Assembly (NCBI GenBank): GCA_019914995.1
Contig: CM034126.1
Coordinates: forward strand, 5,337,001 to 5,401,000
DNA: 64,000 bases
DNA from: Acanthochlamys bracteata
Lineage: Eukaryota; Streptophyta; Magnoliopsida; Pandanales; Velloziaceae
Direction of reading: 5' to 3'
Made by a program: the position numbers and the translations under genes. The first letter of the stretch is position 1. Every line of letters begins with the position of its first letter. The notes under the pieces were generated by a model. That model was not told the origin of the DNA, ran no database searches, and saw only the letters and a program-made list of their open reading frames with translations. Positions 1 to 12,744 of the stretch are shown piece by piece.

Positions 1-540
1 GAGTTTAAATTAGTACAGTGAATAAGTTCGTACTTGATAGACTAATGCCCCTGTCATAATCGGCTCACGTGCTTAAACTGGAGGCCAATTGTCTCTGCAT
101 TTTATGTAGGACTGGAGCATGTGTTGCGGCATAAAACCTTGTCCTGCAGTAGGTTTTGATAATTTGTGAGGTACATTGATAATTATATGTCTATATGGAT
201 TAACGACCCGTGTCTTCCAGGATAGCTTCAAAGTAAAACTCTTAAATATTAGCAAGTATATGTCTATTGGTCCCTGATCATAGAAGCTGCACTTCTGTAC
301 TCTGATTTTCGATAATTTTGTAGAAGCTAAATATTCTAAAGAAAGATTTCTTAATGGAAGTTTTTAAACACCTGATTTTCTGTCTGTAACATGCTTAAGA
401 GTATGTTACAAATACAATCTGCTGACCAAGATGCTTTTATAATATTTTGCTCCCAAATTGCTACACTTTACTGAAGAAAATAGTTATTTGCATGATCAAA
501 TTTGAAATACTTTTCATACTTAATCATGTCGTTTCTGCAG
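1..540. other. Non-coding, probably last intron of the amylase relic
   Basis: I see no supported exon here. The stretch ends in a good 3' splice site (pyrimidine-rich tract then TTTCTGCAG at 532-540) directly before amylase-like coding sequence, so at least its right part is likely the last intron of that broken gene. No earlier amylase exon was recognised. Confidence 0.4.
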
Positions 541-859
541 GGATATGCATACATCCTGACACATCCTGGTATACCAACAGCATTGTTTGGCCACTTCTAT
601 GATTGAGGCCAGTCAATACACATGATAAATTGTTGAACTGGTATTGACTGAAAACCTCCATAAGGTCCTAAACCCTGTGCACACCCGCATAAGGAAAGAA
701 AAGGACACTCGTTCTACGATTAGTATTTTGGAAGCTGGTTCCGACCTCTATGCTGCTGCCATTTGAGAGAAGCTCACTATGAAGAATGGAGGGGGAGCAA
801 GTGCTGGCAAGCAGAAACTTGCAACCAGCGGCAACATATATGTTGTGTGGCATAAATAG
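541..859 (+). pseudogene. Alpha-amylase 3'-terminal exon, degenerate
   Basis: Alpha-amylase hydrolyses internal alpha-1,4 bonds of starch. After the acceptor at 539-540 the frame reads GYAYILTHPGIPT, a segment diagnostic of plant alpha-amylases (end of the catalytic barrel). It then departs from the family (family VFYDHFYDW; here ALFGHFYD followed by TGA at 604-606, where Trp is expected). A second block at 686-859 reads IRKEKDTRSTISILEAGSDLYAAAI, a stop, then a tail ending SGNIYVVWHK and TAG. This matches the C-terminal beta-sheet domain of the family, which ends near GN.YAVWEK. The join between the two blocks is shifted and partly lost. With two in-frame stops and a frame break this cannot make a normal enzyme. 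Family assignment rests on remembered motifs. Confidence 0.8.
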
Positions 860-3800
860 ATTTCTCTATCGTGGTTAGTTACTCTATTGAAATTCCGTTC
901 CCAAAAGAAACTTAGTCAGTCTTATAATTAACTATATCACAAGTGTACCTCTTGAGCTGATTTGGATTTACTAAAGTCTGGATTATAAATCTTATCTAAA
1001 TTATAACTTCGTCTATCTAGGTTTTTACCTGTTTTGTTGAATACTTCAACATGGTTCAACACTTCCAACTTCTAATTTAGATGAGCTTAGTTTAGTTTTA
1101 TGGAACTTATATTAAACTAATTCTCAAATACATTTACGTATTTATGCAGAAAGAAAGGCAGAAGCCTTTTCTGCTACATAAGAGTCAAAAGAGTAATGGG
1201 CATAGAAAAGTGATAAACTTTGACAGAGTGAGAGACAGAAGCAGTGGTGTTGGTGGCATTGGGGTTCGTTCAGGCGTAATAAAGAGAGCAACAGATCTCA
1301 TGATTAGCATCCTGGCAATCATGCACACCTCTGACCTTTGAGCTTTGAGTGTTTAAAAGTGGAAACAAAAGTAGATTTCTCTTTACAGTAATGACTCATA
1401 AGAGAAGGCTTTTCAACGAGATGCTTGTGCATGCGTTTCGTCAACACTCCATTACCCTTCTACACACATATGATAACAGCAGGTAGGACACTTTAGTAGA
1501 GGATAACTTTTCATCTCTTTGAGGTTATGAAAATAATGAAATAAAATGTGATGGCAGTGGATCTCGCAATTTAGGTCAGATGTCCAGATTCAGGGCCACC
1601 ACAACTTGCAAAAAGAAAAAGTATTTGATGCTAATGAGCAGGTATCATATGTGAGTTCTGTTGAACTAGTTATGTACATGGAAAACTTGTTACTAGTGGT
1701 TTTTAGGAAAGAAGAGACCTTGAAAAACAAGTTCAAAGAGATCTAAGAGAGATAAAGTCTAAAAGATCCAGAGGTGTTCTATGGATAAAGCATGTAGGTT
1801 ATGTAGACGGGTATTAATCAAAGTGATGAAGGTGCATTGGACTGGTATGTGTTTTCATTGTCGAAAGATTCTTCAGTGGCGACTATATTGAGGTTTCACA
1901 GAACAAGCCATCCGTCGCGTTCCATGCAGTTGTCATCATTTCTCCCAATGAATGGAAATCAGCTATCTGGAGATGCCAAAGCCATTTGAAGATATACAAT
2001 CTCTAGAATTAAAAGCACGCCAAGTCCATATCACTCATGCACCACATTCCAAACTTCTTTAATTTGTTACTTTAATCTGGAGAAGCCATTGACGATTCAT
2101 GTAAAATGAACCTATTCCTGAATTTATACATATTGGTACTGTTTCAACGTAGCTTGAACAAGAAATTCAGCAGCAGTAGCTACGCATAAGCAGTTACAAC
2201 TGCAGAAAAGAATTTAATTTATAAGGGTTTGGTGGTGGTAGCTTGAATAGCAGTGAATGCTGCTTTCAGAGCTTTGGCAGAAGGAGAAACAGGTGAAGTC
2301 TCAGTGAAGAGCTGTTGTTGAGAAAACCAAATGAAAGAGCTTGTAATTTATTAATTATCTTGGTATATAGATGTGGGGTTCATCATAATGAATAGTAGTG
2401 GTAGTACATTTCAGAAGACCAAATGAATGGTTTAATTTTGAGATATACAAGTGAAACATTACCATTTAATTCTCTAGGATTTAATCTTCATAAAAAATTT
2501 CTTTTCACCAATATGGCTATAAAAGTAACTTGTGTGTTTGTAAACATTGTATATCTTGTAAGCTGCAACTTATATAATGATTATCTCTCTGCAAATTTCA
2601 TGAGACAACCCACAGGCATGAATATTGAAAATGACATACAATGTTTTTCTTTTTTCTTTTCTTTTTTTGTTTTTGAGATAAATATTTTTTAGGAAATAGG
2701 AAAGTGAAGAAACATATGCAGAAAGAAAAATGATCATAATAGAAGTTGTAAACAACAGTAGGTTTTGTAGAAAAAACTGTACCAGTAACAACTAGATGAG
2801 TAGACATTGGAAACAAGTAGAAATGAAATCAGGAGCTCTGCTACGCTGCTGTTATTTACTTTGACTGCAATCACTAAACGCCAGTCTCTTCTTTTAACAT
2901 GTCTTCTTCCTTCTGATTCTTCATACTGAAAAAAGAACAATTATTACCATGAGTGAGACCACACAATATTATTCAACTCCATGTCAGTTCCACTTGAAGC
3001 CCTCCGCCCAATTATCAATCTAGCTTCAAATTTTGATGAGTGTTTCAGTTTCTAAAAAAATATAAGAAAGTTTTTGTAAAAGTGATTTCCTTTTATAAAA
3101 AATGAGTTGAGAAAAGAATTTCATTCATTTTGAAACAAATTAAAAAATAATTTCTAATCAAAATTTGAAAACAATAAGTTTTTGTGAAAATCAATTTAAA
3201 AGATTTTAACAATAACTACTGTAGCTAATCATTCTTAATTATAAAGTAACATTAATATTCATATAAATATTTAATTTGTTTTGAACAAATATTTATAAAT
3301 ATATTATATAAATATTCATATAGAATATTCATATAGAATATGTATAGCTTTAAATGAAATGAGATGGTTGTCATCATGTCATGTAGTAGTCATCCGGAGA
3401 TGAATGCCTTGGAAGACCATTCTTTTACTATGATAAGCAGTAGATTTCTTCCATTTGAAAATGTAAGAAAGTAGTGATTAATTAGTTTAGAATCCACACT
3501 TGAAATTGAAAACCCAATACGTAGACACCTAACAAAACAACAATCCTTGGTGTCACAGTAATGGTTCTGTGTTATATCGAAACAGGCTAGCCAAACCTCT
3601 ATGCGGACCTTGAAATCCACACAACACGGAGATTAAAACTAATCAACAACTGTTGTCTTTGTTGTTTTGCTTTTTGCCTCCTGGGTGGGGAGTGATGTGG
3701 AAGAGAAGGGAAAGGTTTTCTTTGAAGAAGTCTGCTATGAAGAAGTAATAGAAAGGGTCTGTTGTGGTGTGAGGGCAACAAAGATTAGGTGTTTTTCTTC

Positions 3801-4089
3801 TTTTTTTCTTTACAACATCTCCTTCCTTATTTTTGTGGTACTATGGTATATATTATGTAGCTAGGTTAGAGGAGAGTGTGGAAGAGATGATTGAATTCCC
3901 TTGGTTTTCATTAAAATGTTTTCTTTCTTTCTTTTCGTTTCAGTACACACTATTCAAGGTAAACAATCGAGGGATCCTCCTATCTTCTTCCCTCGTTACT
4001 CCTCTTCTTTCTCATACACACTTCATAGCTTTGTTTCATGTCATATCTTGATGTTTGTAGAACTCTATCTTCTCTTTCTTTTCTCTTCC
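860..4089. other. Intergenic, no gene recognised
   Basis: Only short open frames occur (for example 1144-1341 and 2423-2692) and none resembles a protein family I know. The part at 3040-3330 is very AT-rich. The right end, 3600-4089, is probably the upstream region of the MIR394 locus. A small transcript or an unfamiliar gene cannot be excluded. Confidence 0.4.
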
Positions 4090-4097
4090 TATAAGTA
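4090..4097 (+). promoter_or_regulatory. Probable TATA box of MIR394
   Basis: TATAAGTA lies in a CT-rich stretch about 113 bases before the hairpin. This suits an RNA polymerase II start near 4120 for the primary microRNA transcript. The assignment is by position and sequence only. Confidence 0.5.
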
Positions 4098-4202
4098 GTA
4101 CTATTTCATCGATCTCCATTGTTGAGCAGCTTGAAAAGATTACAAGGGATGAGGGTTGGTGTTTTCTGAAATTTGTCATATGGGTTTATCAAAGGGTCTC
4201 CC

Positions 4203-4321
4203 GCAGAGATCATTGGCATTCTGTCCACCTCCATGAACTAACATGGCCTTTTTTTTCGTATCTCATGGATCAAATGGAGAATAGAAAATGGAGGTGGGCA
4301 TATCTGCCAACGGATCTCTGT
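4203..4321 (+). ncRNA. MIR394: MIR394 microRNA precursor
   Basis: The 20-nt mature miR394, TTGGCATTCTGTCCACCTCC, is present exactly at 4213-4232 in the 5' arm. The 3' arm carries the partner strand AGGTGGGCATATCTGCCAAC at about 4292-4311. Flanking bases extend the stem: CAGAGATC near 4204 pairs with GATCTCTG near 4313. The loop is about 60 bases, normal for plant precursors. In plants miR394 targets the F-box mRNA LCR (LEAF CURLING RESPONSIVENESS) and acts in shoot meristem and leaf development; that role is family knowledge, and no target is in this window. A TATA box lies about 110 bases upstream. Confidence 0.93.
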
Positions 4322-5930
4322 TGGATTTCCTTTGTAAAACTCCATATGATCTTGTTGATCCATTGATTACTTGCGTGCATGCGTCCAGCAAAAAGATGAA
4401 TTAGAAATAAAGAAGAAAGGTACTGTATAGCTTTCAAACTTAGGTTTGTTATTCTTTTATGTTAGATCTCTTTATCAAGACATATGCCTTCTACGTTCTC
4501 TTTTTACGAACTAAAATGTTTGTGAACTTTCCATAAGCTCTTCTCAAAAGTGAAGTTTCCAAGATCCAAATTTAAAACTGGTGACGGAGTTTCAAAACTG
4601 ATAAGAGTTTGCTATTAGTTGTAATCATGCAGATTTATCAAGATGGGTGGATTTAAAGATGATTAATTTCTTGAAAGAAGAAGGAAAGAAGTAGAACATA
4701 CAAAAAAAGGTACCTTTCTCAAATAAGAAGTCTATTTCATGGATGGTTTACTATGTATGCATTTGCTAGATTTGCTTTCTGTTTTAGTGCGTTCACTGCA
4801 AATGCCATCTCAACTTCATTGCTAATGTTCACTGTCTCTTCCTCTATATGTTTTTGAATTTCCTCCACTATTTTTAATTTTCTCTTGCAAATCTAGAGCC
4901 CTGGAAAGATGATGTTTGGTTGTGCTGTCTTTGAACAAAAACCAAATCTCAAAGATTGTTTTTTCCAATTGTTTGGATCATCTTGAGAGAGGTGATACAA
5001 ATCTCGGCTTTATTATTCTTTTGGCTTTACAGTAGTATAACAAGCTTTTTCTACTTCTTCGTTGCAGTAGTATCTTTTCTTTCTGAACATGCTTTTCTTG
5101 TGTTAACTCACAAAAATACAAAATATGATGATGAGCTTGGACTGCTATGGCCGAGGCAAATAAAGGAATTAAGGGGAAAGGAAGAAAAGCGTGAATCCAC
5201 CTCGAATCAGTGAATGCCATACTTGAGGCAAATATCTTTTGATAAAAACAAATCCCTTGAACTTGCTAACTCTTAATTTGCATCGATCTAAGTATTCTGA
5301 ATGTTATTAGTTTCTTTTTCGTTGTCTAATACATTCTCTTTATGCTAAACAGATTCCATAGTTGAGGCAAATATTTTTTATATGCAATGGTGGTAATTGT
5401 CAATACTTCATAAAAGGTTGCTTTTATATGCATGAATTGCTTTCATACGTTTCTGTTTTGTTGAAGCTATGATAGGAACTTGACAAACCTACGAGTTTTA
5501 TTCATATTGCTTTTCAGCCGCGTGCTCAGAAGGGAAGGAAGCAAGTAGTAGAAGGTAACCATCTAATCAGGCAGAAGAAATCATTGTGTATTCAATCCGT
5601 GTTTGTTAATTATATTCTCTAGCTTGTGTCTATATTATGATTTCCTCTTGGAGACATTCATAATGTGACTTGATGTGTGAAAGATGTGATGGATATATAA
5701 ATCCACATCTCTCCCACGTACAGATTCTTCCTAGTTCATACAGGAATCAAGGGCCAATGCTTTTGAACAAACAAAACGAGCAATATGATTCAGCTTTGAT
5801 TTATGTTACTTTTTCTCGGAAAGCATTTATTTTCATTACCGTAATAAAGCTTTTAGATTATAGATACTGAATGTGTTTATTAGCTATTAGCTAATGAGAA
5901 GTTATTGTATAACTATTGCTACGTTTTAAA
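4322..5930. other. MIR394 downstream region, no gene recognised
   Basis: This probably holds the 3' part of the primary miR394 transcript and then intergenic DNA. Open frames at 4956-5213 and 5670-5870 have no recognisable domain and are not supported. Confidence 0.4.
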
Positions 5931-7993
5931 CATTAATGCATAGTTGGCAGACCGTTTATGTATATAACTCGTTTTAACCCGTTATGATCTATTCGGATCT
6001 ATTTCAATCCGTCTGTCCGGATTGAACCGTTTTGATATTTTAAAAAAATTTTTAAAAAATTTAACTAATTAAATAATCAGTTTAATAATTTAATTTAAAT
6101 AATAATTTTAATTTTATTTCTAATTTTAATATTTACTCATTTATTTTTGACTGATCGAGTCGAGCTGTTGTTCGATTTTAAATCTCTAAATCTATTTCAT
6201 TCTCTTTGCTCTTTCATGTCCGACGAATTCGCTGTTCGATGAGCTCTCCTCTTCGATTCTCTATTATACTTTCGGTTCTCTACTGTCTTTGTTCGTTGTT
6301 GTACTTCATGCTCTCTGTCTTTGTTTGCTGCTGTCCAACACTCAACTCATTGCTTCGGTTCTTTATTTTTCAGCTATGCTTTTTTGCTTTAGGTTGTCTG
6401 TTTTACTTCTCTTTTATTATTCGACAGCTGATTCGTCTCTCTGTCCGCTCTGTATAGAGTTTTTTTCTTACTATGCAGTAGCTTATTAGTTTGTTGTGTA
6501 TTTTCTTGACAGTATGGCTTACTGATTTGCTAGTTTGTTTAATTTTTTTTGTTGCTGGCCACTATGTCTTAGATTTTTCTTCTTACTGGCTTGTTGCTAA
6601 AGTGGATTTGGGAGCATAATATTTAGTTATTTACAACACTTTGACGATTTAAGTGTAGAGAGTAGAGTGAGTGATTTTAATAGAGATATAGAATTCTGTT
6701 TCTGTGTGTGATATATACCTACCAAGGCTTAGACAAGCAATTTTATGTTTTTTTTCTTGCTGTCATCATAAAGTTTCTATGATTTTTTTGATCTGGTGTA
6801 GCAGCATAGCATAAACTGTATAGCACTAGTTTGGCAGACTGAAATTTTTTTCTTGCTGTCAGCATAGAGTTTTTTTTTTACTGGATAGTGGCTTACTGGT
6901 TTGCTAGGCAGTGGCTTATAGCCTTATTGGCTTACCAACATAGCACTAGTATGTCATTCTTGTATGTGGAATATTTTTTCTTGCTGTCTGGTCCAGTATA
7001 AATTTTTTTGTATTATTTTTTATTTAGTATGACACTTGTATGTGGAATATTTTTTTTTACTTCCAAACAGAACACAGAAATAGAAATCGGAATGTAAAAA
7101 TTTTTTGCACTAGTATGACACTTAGATGCTTTTTTCTACCTGCCTGACACAGCATAAGTTTTTTTATAGAATAGAAGTGATAAACAAATCCTTTATTCTT
7201 TTGTTTTTATAACATAATTAATTTTTTCTTTACAAACTAGATTACTATAGCTTGCTGACTGATTAATATTTTTTATATATTATAATATTGCATAGGTAGC
7301 AGTGAGGGACTACTGATTGCCTGATATAGTTGAAGCCTTGAATTGAAGGTATTTTTTTTACCCTCATACACAGCTGAAGCTTTGAAAAATAATTTATATC
7401 TCACAGTAAAATTGCAAAGCTTATTAAAATTTGATAGTAATGTTGTTATATCTCTCATGCTTAATACAGTAGAAAAAAAAAAAAAAAGAAAGAGTACATG
7501 ATAGTTTATAAGTGAGCTTAAGTGTTTGTGTAGGAATGCTGGGCAGCAAAATGAACGGTGAATAATGTGTAATACTTGCAGCAAGATGGCTGATATATAT
7601 AATATGTTGCAAGTAAGAAGCTTGCTTGCTTGGATTTGAAAATTCAGTGTAATGTGTTACACATATGTGTTGTTTTACTTTATTGAATTTGAACATTATG
7701 TAACAAATTAACAATTAGTGTACTATAGTTTGACTGCAAAAGTATTAGCTACTTGAGTAAAAATGTTTTGACTGAAAAGTGTTGGCCAATCTTATGTTAT
7801 TATGTTATTACTGTTTGTGTTGTGTTATCTTATATCAAATCATAGCTTTACAGATAAGTAGATCACGGCCAGTCTTTGATTTTTTTGTATTGTCATAGTA
7901 ATTTGACGGGTCAACCCGTTGACATGTGATCCGGCTATCCAGATATCAATCCGGGTCGATTATCGGGTCGGATCGTACAACTATGCATTAATG
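5931..7993. mobile_element. Non-autonomous DNA element, 16-bp TIRs, hAT-like
   Basis: The ends are a perfect 16-bp inverted repeat: CATTAATGCATAGTTG at 5931-5946 and its complement at 7978-7993. The subterminal regions (5966-6035 and 7907-7975) are rich in AACCCG, ATCCG and GGGTC words, as in the hAT copies elsewhere in this window. The interior is T-rich and shows no transposase; the open frame at 6206-6457 is low-complexity. Target-site duplication is ambiguous because the TIR itself contains the palindrome ATGCAT. I infer an internally rearranged, non-autonomous hAT-type element. Confidence 0.55.
6745..7140. repeat. Internal T-rich degenerate tandem repeat
   Basis: The phrase TTTTTTCTTGCTGTC recurs near 6750, 6848 and 6967, each followed by a T-run. 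Words such as GTATGACACTTGTATG also recur between 6945 and 7120. The spacing is about 100-120 bases. This lies inside the 2.06-kb element. Confidence 0.5.
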
Positions 7994-10900
7994 GTGACTG
8001 AAACAATTATTCATGATCACTGGTGGTTTTGGGTTCTGCGGGATTTGGTAATCTAATAATTGAACAGGATTGTGAGATCTTCTTAGACCTCCAAAACTGG
8101 TCAATCAGAAAATGCTTTGGGATTCTGAAAGACTTTACTTCTGAGACTGTGTACTGTTGGCGTTGTTCTTTGCACTTGTTGAGTGCCTGTGCAGCAGTTG
8201 ATTCAAAGCTTTATGAAGCAATTCAAGCCACTGAGGCCTCCTGGTCCTAGGGTTTCGATCTCATCATTTCAATCTCCTGTGTGTGGTTAATTTGCTGATG
8301 AATGGGATTCAGGTTTTCCTCCTTTTCCAGGAGATCTGAAGTGATCAGGCTGATCGGCCTCTCATTGAAATCTTAACCAAAAATCACCAACCAAATTATT
8401 TTAATTAGTTGCTAAAGAGCACACTTTAGTGACCAAAATGTTTTGGTATATATCCTTACGGTATAGATCAATTTTGTTTTAGTGCATATAAATATGTATA
8501 GAGTTGAGACTTGCTTGCATTTTATATAGGCAAATATATTTGTCTACTCCAATGTACTTGTCATGATATTACATGAAATATATTTCAATTGCAGCTAGAT
8601 TGTTAATAAAAGTTCTGATAACGTTTACCATGTCTTGGATGTTTGTTTTTTCCCCTTCTCTTTTACTTCTATTGTTACCAAGTTAGACAGTGTTTTATTT
8701 ATATAAAGTGAATTTTGTATAAGTGAATTTTATTATAAGTAAAATTCTATAAAAAATAAAATTGTGTAAAAATAAAATTTTAAAAAATAATTAAAACATG
8801 TTTTTAGAATTAATTTTTGACAAAAATAAAATTCAGTGTGAAAATAAAATTAAACTTAAAATAATAATTAAAATATATAAAGTGTCGAAATTTAAATTTT
8901 GAAAAAAAAAATGAAGTTATTAAAACATGCGCTTACTCATTTCATTACATATATATGATGGTGTTCAAAGTGATTTTACTATCTTGTTTTGAGCTCATCT
9001 GTTTCTCCAAGTCAAATTCTACCAGACTCTTTTATTGCAGAACAACAATTCGCCGTATGACTACTTTTTGTATCTCACTTCTTCCCAAACAATTTCCATA
9101 AAACTGTTCAAAAAATGTTTTGCAACTTCAGTCCAAACAAAACAGATTACTAATACGACTTCCTAACATAGTATAGACTAATGAGACTTACCAACGAATT
9201 TCACGAGTCAAAATAAAGATTAGAAAGAAATAAAGACACAGCAGATAAGTGAGGACTTTGAAAGTCAATACTGTAATTGACTTAGAATTTTCAGTTCATG
9301 GTACAATTTTATTCAGGACACTATTATGTATTTGACATTTTGATACTCGACGTATGAGTTTTTTAAGGATATGAAATTGCATGCTGCGGATGTGAATTGA
9401 TTTGGAGGCGTCTGAGAGTCTTATAAAAAATATTTTTTTATATGTTAAAAAATAAAATTTTATTATTTTGATTTAAAAAATAATAATAATAAATAATAAT
9501 AAAATTTTATAATAAAGAATTTTTATATTTTTAATTTTTAAATAAATTTTATAAAATATTATAAAAATTTTATTAAAAAATATAAATTAAAAATATCAAA
9601 AATATGTTTTAAGAAAGCACTCTTAACCGCAGTCTAAATTGATGAACAAAAAATTAGCAACAAATCAAACAACATGATATACATTTGCTCGTAATTTTAC
9701 AACCCAGCAAATTATCAAGTCCTAGTTAAATGGGAAAAAAAGCAACAAAAAGGCATCAATTCAAGAACTGAAATTCTCGTGAAACTGTAGAAGGCGTATC
9801 GATCTAGATGGAATTCGTCAAGTTGAAGCCATGCTAAAAACTTCCATTCAAAATTTCAAACTACGGACGAAATGACTGGAATGTTGTTTTGGCAAATTAT
9901 AGAGGATGGACTTAGGAAGTTTAGCAATTTTTAAATACTTATTATTTTAAATAAATATTTTATAATTTCTAAATAAAAATTTAATAACATTTCCGAATTT
10001 TTTAAAAATTTAATAAGATTTCATAATTTGTAAAAGAATTTAAAAGTACAAAATATGTATGCACGAAATTATATATAGTATTATTTTTTTAAAATTTAAA
10101 CAATTAAATTTATTTTTTGAAAATTATTAAATATACTTTATTTTAAAAAATTAGAAGTATTTTTAAATATCTCATTAATAGATAGCTACAATGAGCGACT
10201 CGAATCATGTACGCCCATTTACGTTCAAAATGATCATAAACGCACTTATATTTTCAGATGGTGGTCGAAGTCCCGATGACATAGTTCCACTAAAATTCTT
10301 GAAGTCATCTTCTTCTCGGTGACCTTTTATCAAAACTTTTTTAAAAAACTGTCTTTTAATTTTTTAATTTATATTTTTTTATAAATATTTAGAAAATTAT
10401 TAAAAATTTAGAAAGTTAAAAAAATTCTATATAATAAAATATTTTTAAAATAAATTTATTTTTCGAAAATAACAAAAATATTTTCTTAAAAAACAATTTT
10501 AACAACCCCGAATTCAATAGAAAAAAACAAAAGTAAACAACCTCATGGTTTGTGACTATACACAAGAGACCGACCGATACTATATATATGATTATAATTG
10601 TTACTTAGAAATTTTATATGGTGGTCAAAGAGTCGGTGACATTCTTGAAGTCTATTCTTCTCGAAGTCGTCTTTTTCTTAAACTTCTTTCTTCTTTTAGG
10701 CATCTTATTCACAAACGAAGCCAAGTAGCTTTAAAGTTTCAAATTTTTTATATTTTAATTTTTTTTCTAAAATTTAGATGCTATACATATATTATACATT
10801 AATATATAATTTTATTAATTTTTAAAATATCAATTTACTTTTGAATAAATACTTTCAAATATTTTCTGAATAAGCGTTTGACAGTACGTTTGGTAAAATT

Positions 10901-11048
10901 TTTATCCTTCAAACACACTGTAAAATAGAAAAGGCATTTGGATGGTCTTCGTTTCAAATGCAGTATCGCTAAACGCTGCCATAGAAAACTCTAAGCTACG
11001 AAAGTAATTGTCAATTTTACTCTTAATCAATATTTACAAAGTTCCATC
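7994..11048. other. AT-rich intergenic DNA
   Basis: No gene is recognised. The open frame 8023-8250 has no known motif. The stretch 8700-8900 is A/T-dominated, and 9430-9620 is an almost pure A/T block related to a dispersed repeat described separately. A degenerate repeat pair with the word ATGGTGGTC...GTGACAT...TTCTTGAAGT lies near 10258 and 10618. Confidence 0.4.
9440..9620 (-). repeat. AT-rich dispersed repeat, reverse copy
   Basis: An A/T-only block contains AATAATAATAATAAATAATA, the complement of the core TTATTATTATTTATTTTTAT found near 20116, 37028 and 50281. It is likely an old MITE-like element. The ends are not resolved. Confidence 0.35.
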
Positions 11049-11224
11049 GTATAAATAGAACTTAAATGATCCCTAAGAAGCAATTCACTCATTTACAGCG
11101 ACTTGTGTTCTCTCTCATAGGTCGAACCTATTGCGCAGAGCTCGCCGATAATGGGTAAATATCCTTCTTCTTTTAGATTTCGATGTCGGAGAAAGTGATC
11201 TCATCGAAGCTCGCATCTAGAAAG
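11049..11224 (+). other. Possible orphan promoter and first exon
   Basis: A TATA-like GTATAAATAG sits at 11049-11058. It is followed by a CT-rich leader with somewhat higher GC, and then an ATG at 11183 giving MSEKVISSKLASRK up to AAG at 11224 with a good donor GTACGG. An upstream ATG at 11151 starts a 15-codon frame. No downstream exon was found, and a Harbinger element lies 1.5 kb beyond. It may be a gene start cut off by insertion, a non-coding RNA, or chance. Confidence 0.25.
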
Positions 11225-12744
11225 GTACGGTGCTTCTTTGCTTGCACTATTTAGTTTATTTTTTGCTTCTCTTTTTAAATTTGTGTAGATTTGTATAGCT
11301 TGGTCGTAGATTTATATAGATTTGAGCATCTAAAATACGACCTTATAGATCTGTGTAGATTTAGTATTAACTCTCCAACAGTACGAGAAGACGTGATTTA
11401 AATTTGTGTTGTAATTAAAAGGTTTGTTGAGTCGGATTTCTCTTTTTTTTTAACTCGAAATTAAAAACCGTGATTTTGTAACTCTACTTTGTTATACATA
11501 GATTTTATATTTGATAATTATCAGTAGGTGGATTTCTTATATAATGATTTTGTTATTTGATTTTTGTATTTTTTCGATAATGATAAGTCGTTATACATAG
11601 AAAGGTTATGATTCTGATATATTTTTAATTCTATACTGCTATCGGTTGTTGCACTAATGCTTTTATGAATGTTAATCACGTTGATTACTCTCAGCTTTAG
11701 GATACCTTTGGCTGACAGTATGCTTTTAATTATCAAAACTGAAATGTTTGAACATTGGTCCATTTAGATGCTCGTAAGGTACAATAAGTTACATTCTCGT
11801 AAAAAAGGTATGAAAAAGGTGGCACTTGTTGCTCTAAGGAACAATAGGCAGCAGTCCAAAGTATTCCCAGAAAGCATTTGTGTTAATAGCTTTGCTTCAT
11901 TTATGATGTCACTAGCTATGCTATAACAAAGTAAGATGCTGATGGCATCATTATTCATTTTTCTTTGAATTATGTAGAGATCATTACCTCACTAGTTTAA
12001 TAACTCTACTTCAGCATTTACTTAACTAGTATTAGTGGTTGGTTAGACCATGCAACAATTCATCTTCTTTTTCTAAATTTTCCTTAAAATTTATATCATA
12101 TATATCGAACTACGGAATATCTTTTAGAATTACGAAGAGCTTCACGAAAATTTACTATATATAATAATTTTGTGACATGCAATTTGTTTACATTTTAAAA
12201 TTTTAAAAATACTTTTAACATATTTTTATGGAAAATTATACATTAAAAAATAAAATAGAAAAAGTTAGTAATATCAACATCTCTTAAAATGTGCCAATGT
12301 GACAATAATTACATAGCATTGCATCTATAATAAACATTTAATTTTATTGTTTAAAAAAAAAGTGATTATATATTTGTAGTTTGATGATTGAATGAATTTT
12401 TTTTTTAAGCCTGAAAATTATTTTTCTAAAAATTATGATTTAATGAATATTGTGCTTAGATATTACGCATTGATTTTTAACACTATCAGCGGTCTATACT
12501 GCATTAATTTTGCTCTCTTTTGTTTCTTCGGTGTTAAGATGTTTTGTTGCCATGGTAGTAACTTGAGTTCCACATTTGTATTTATACGTAGATAAATATA
12601 ATTGTGATGAAAGAGATTGCACGCTTCATAGGTAAATAATTAAATATAAATCTATAATTGAATATTAGAATTGTTGTAATTGTTATCGTGGTAGCTTAAT
12701 TACGATATTTTAGACATAAATTTTTGGTTGAATATACATTATAG
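11225..12744. other. AT-rich, no gene recognised
   Basis: No coding motif was recognised on either strand. The open frames at 11521-11763, 11764-11958 and 12392-12595 are short and unlike known proteins. The left end of the Harbinger element presumably lies here, but no clear terminal inverted repeat was seen. Confidence 0.35.

Noticed and set aside
668..853. 61-codon minus-strand frame
   Set aside because: It is the shadow of the alpha-amylase relic, whose plus-strand frames match a known family.
6206..6489. Overlapping hydrophobic frames that look like membrane peptides
   Set aside because: They come from T-rich low-complexity DNA inside a non-autonomous element, have no start context and overlap each other in two frames.
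8023..8250. 75-codon plus-strand frame with several Trp and Cys residues
   Set aside because: No recognised domain, no promoter or splice context, and it abuts the end of the 2-kb element. Kept as intergenic.
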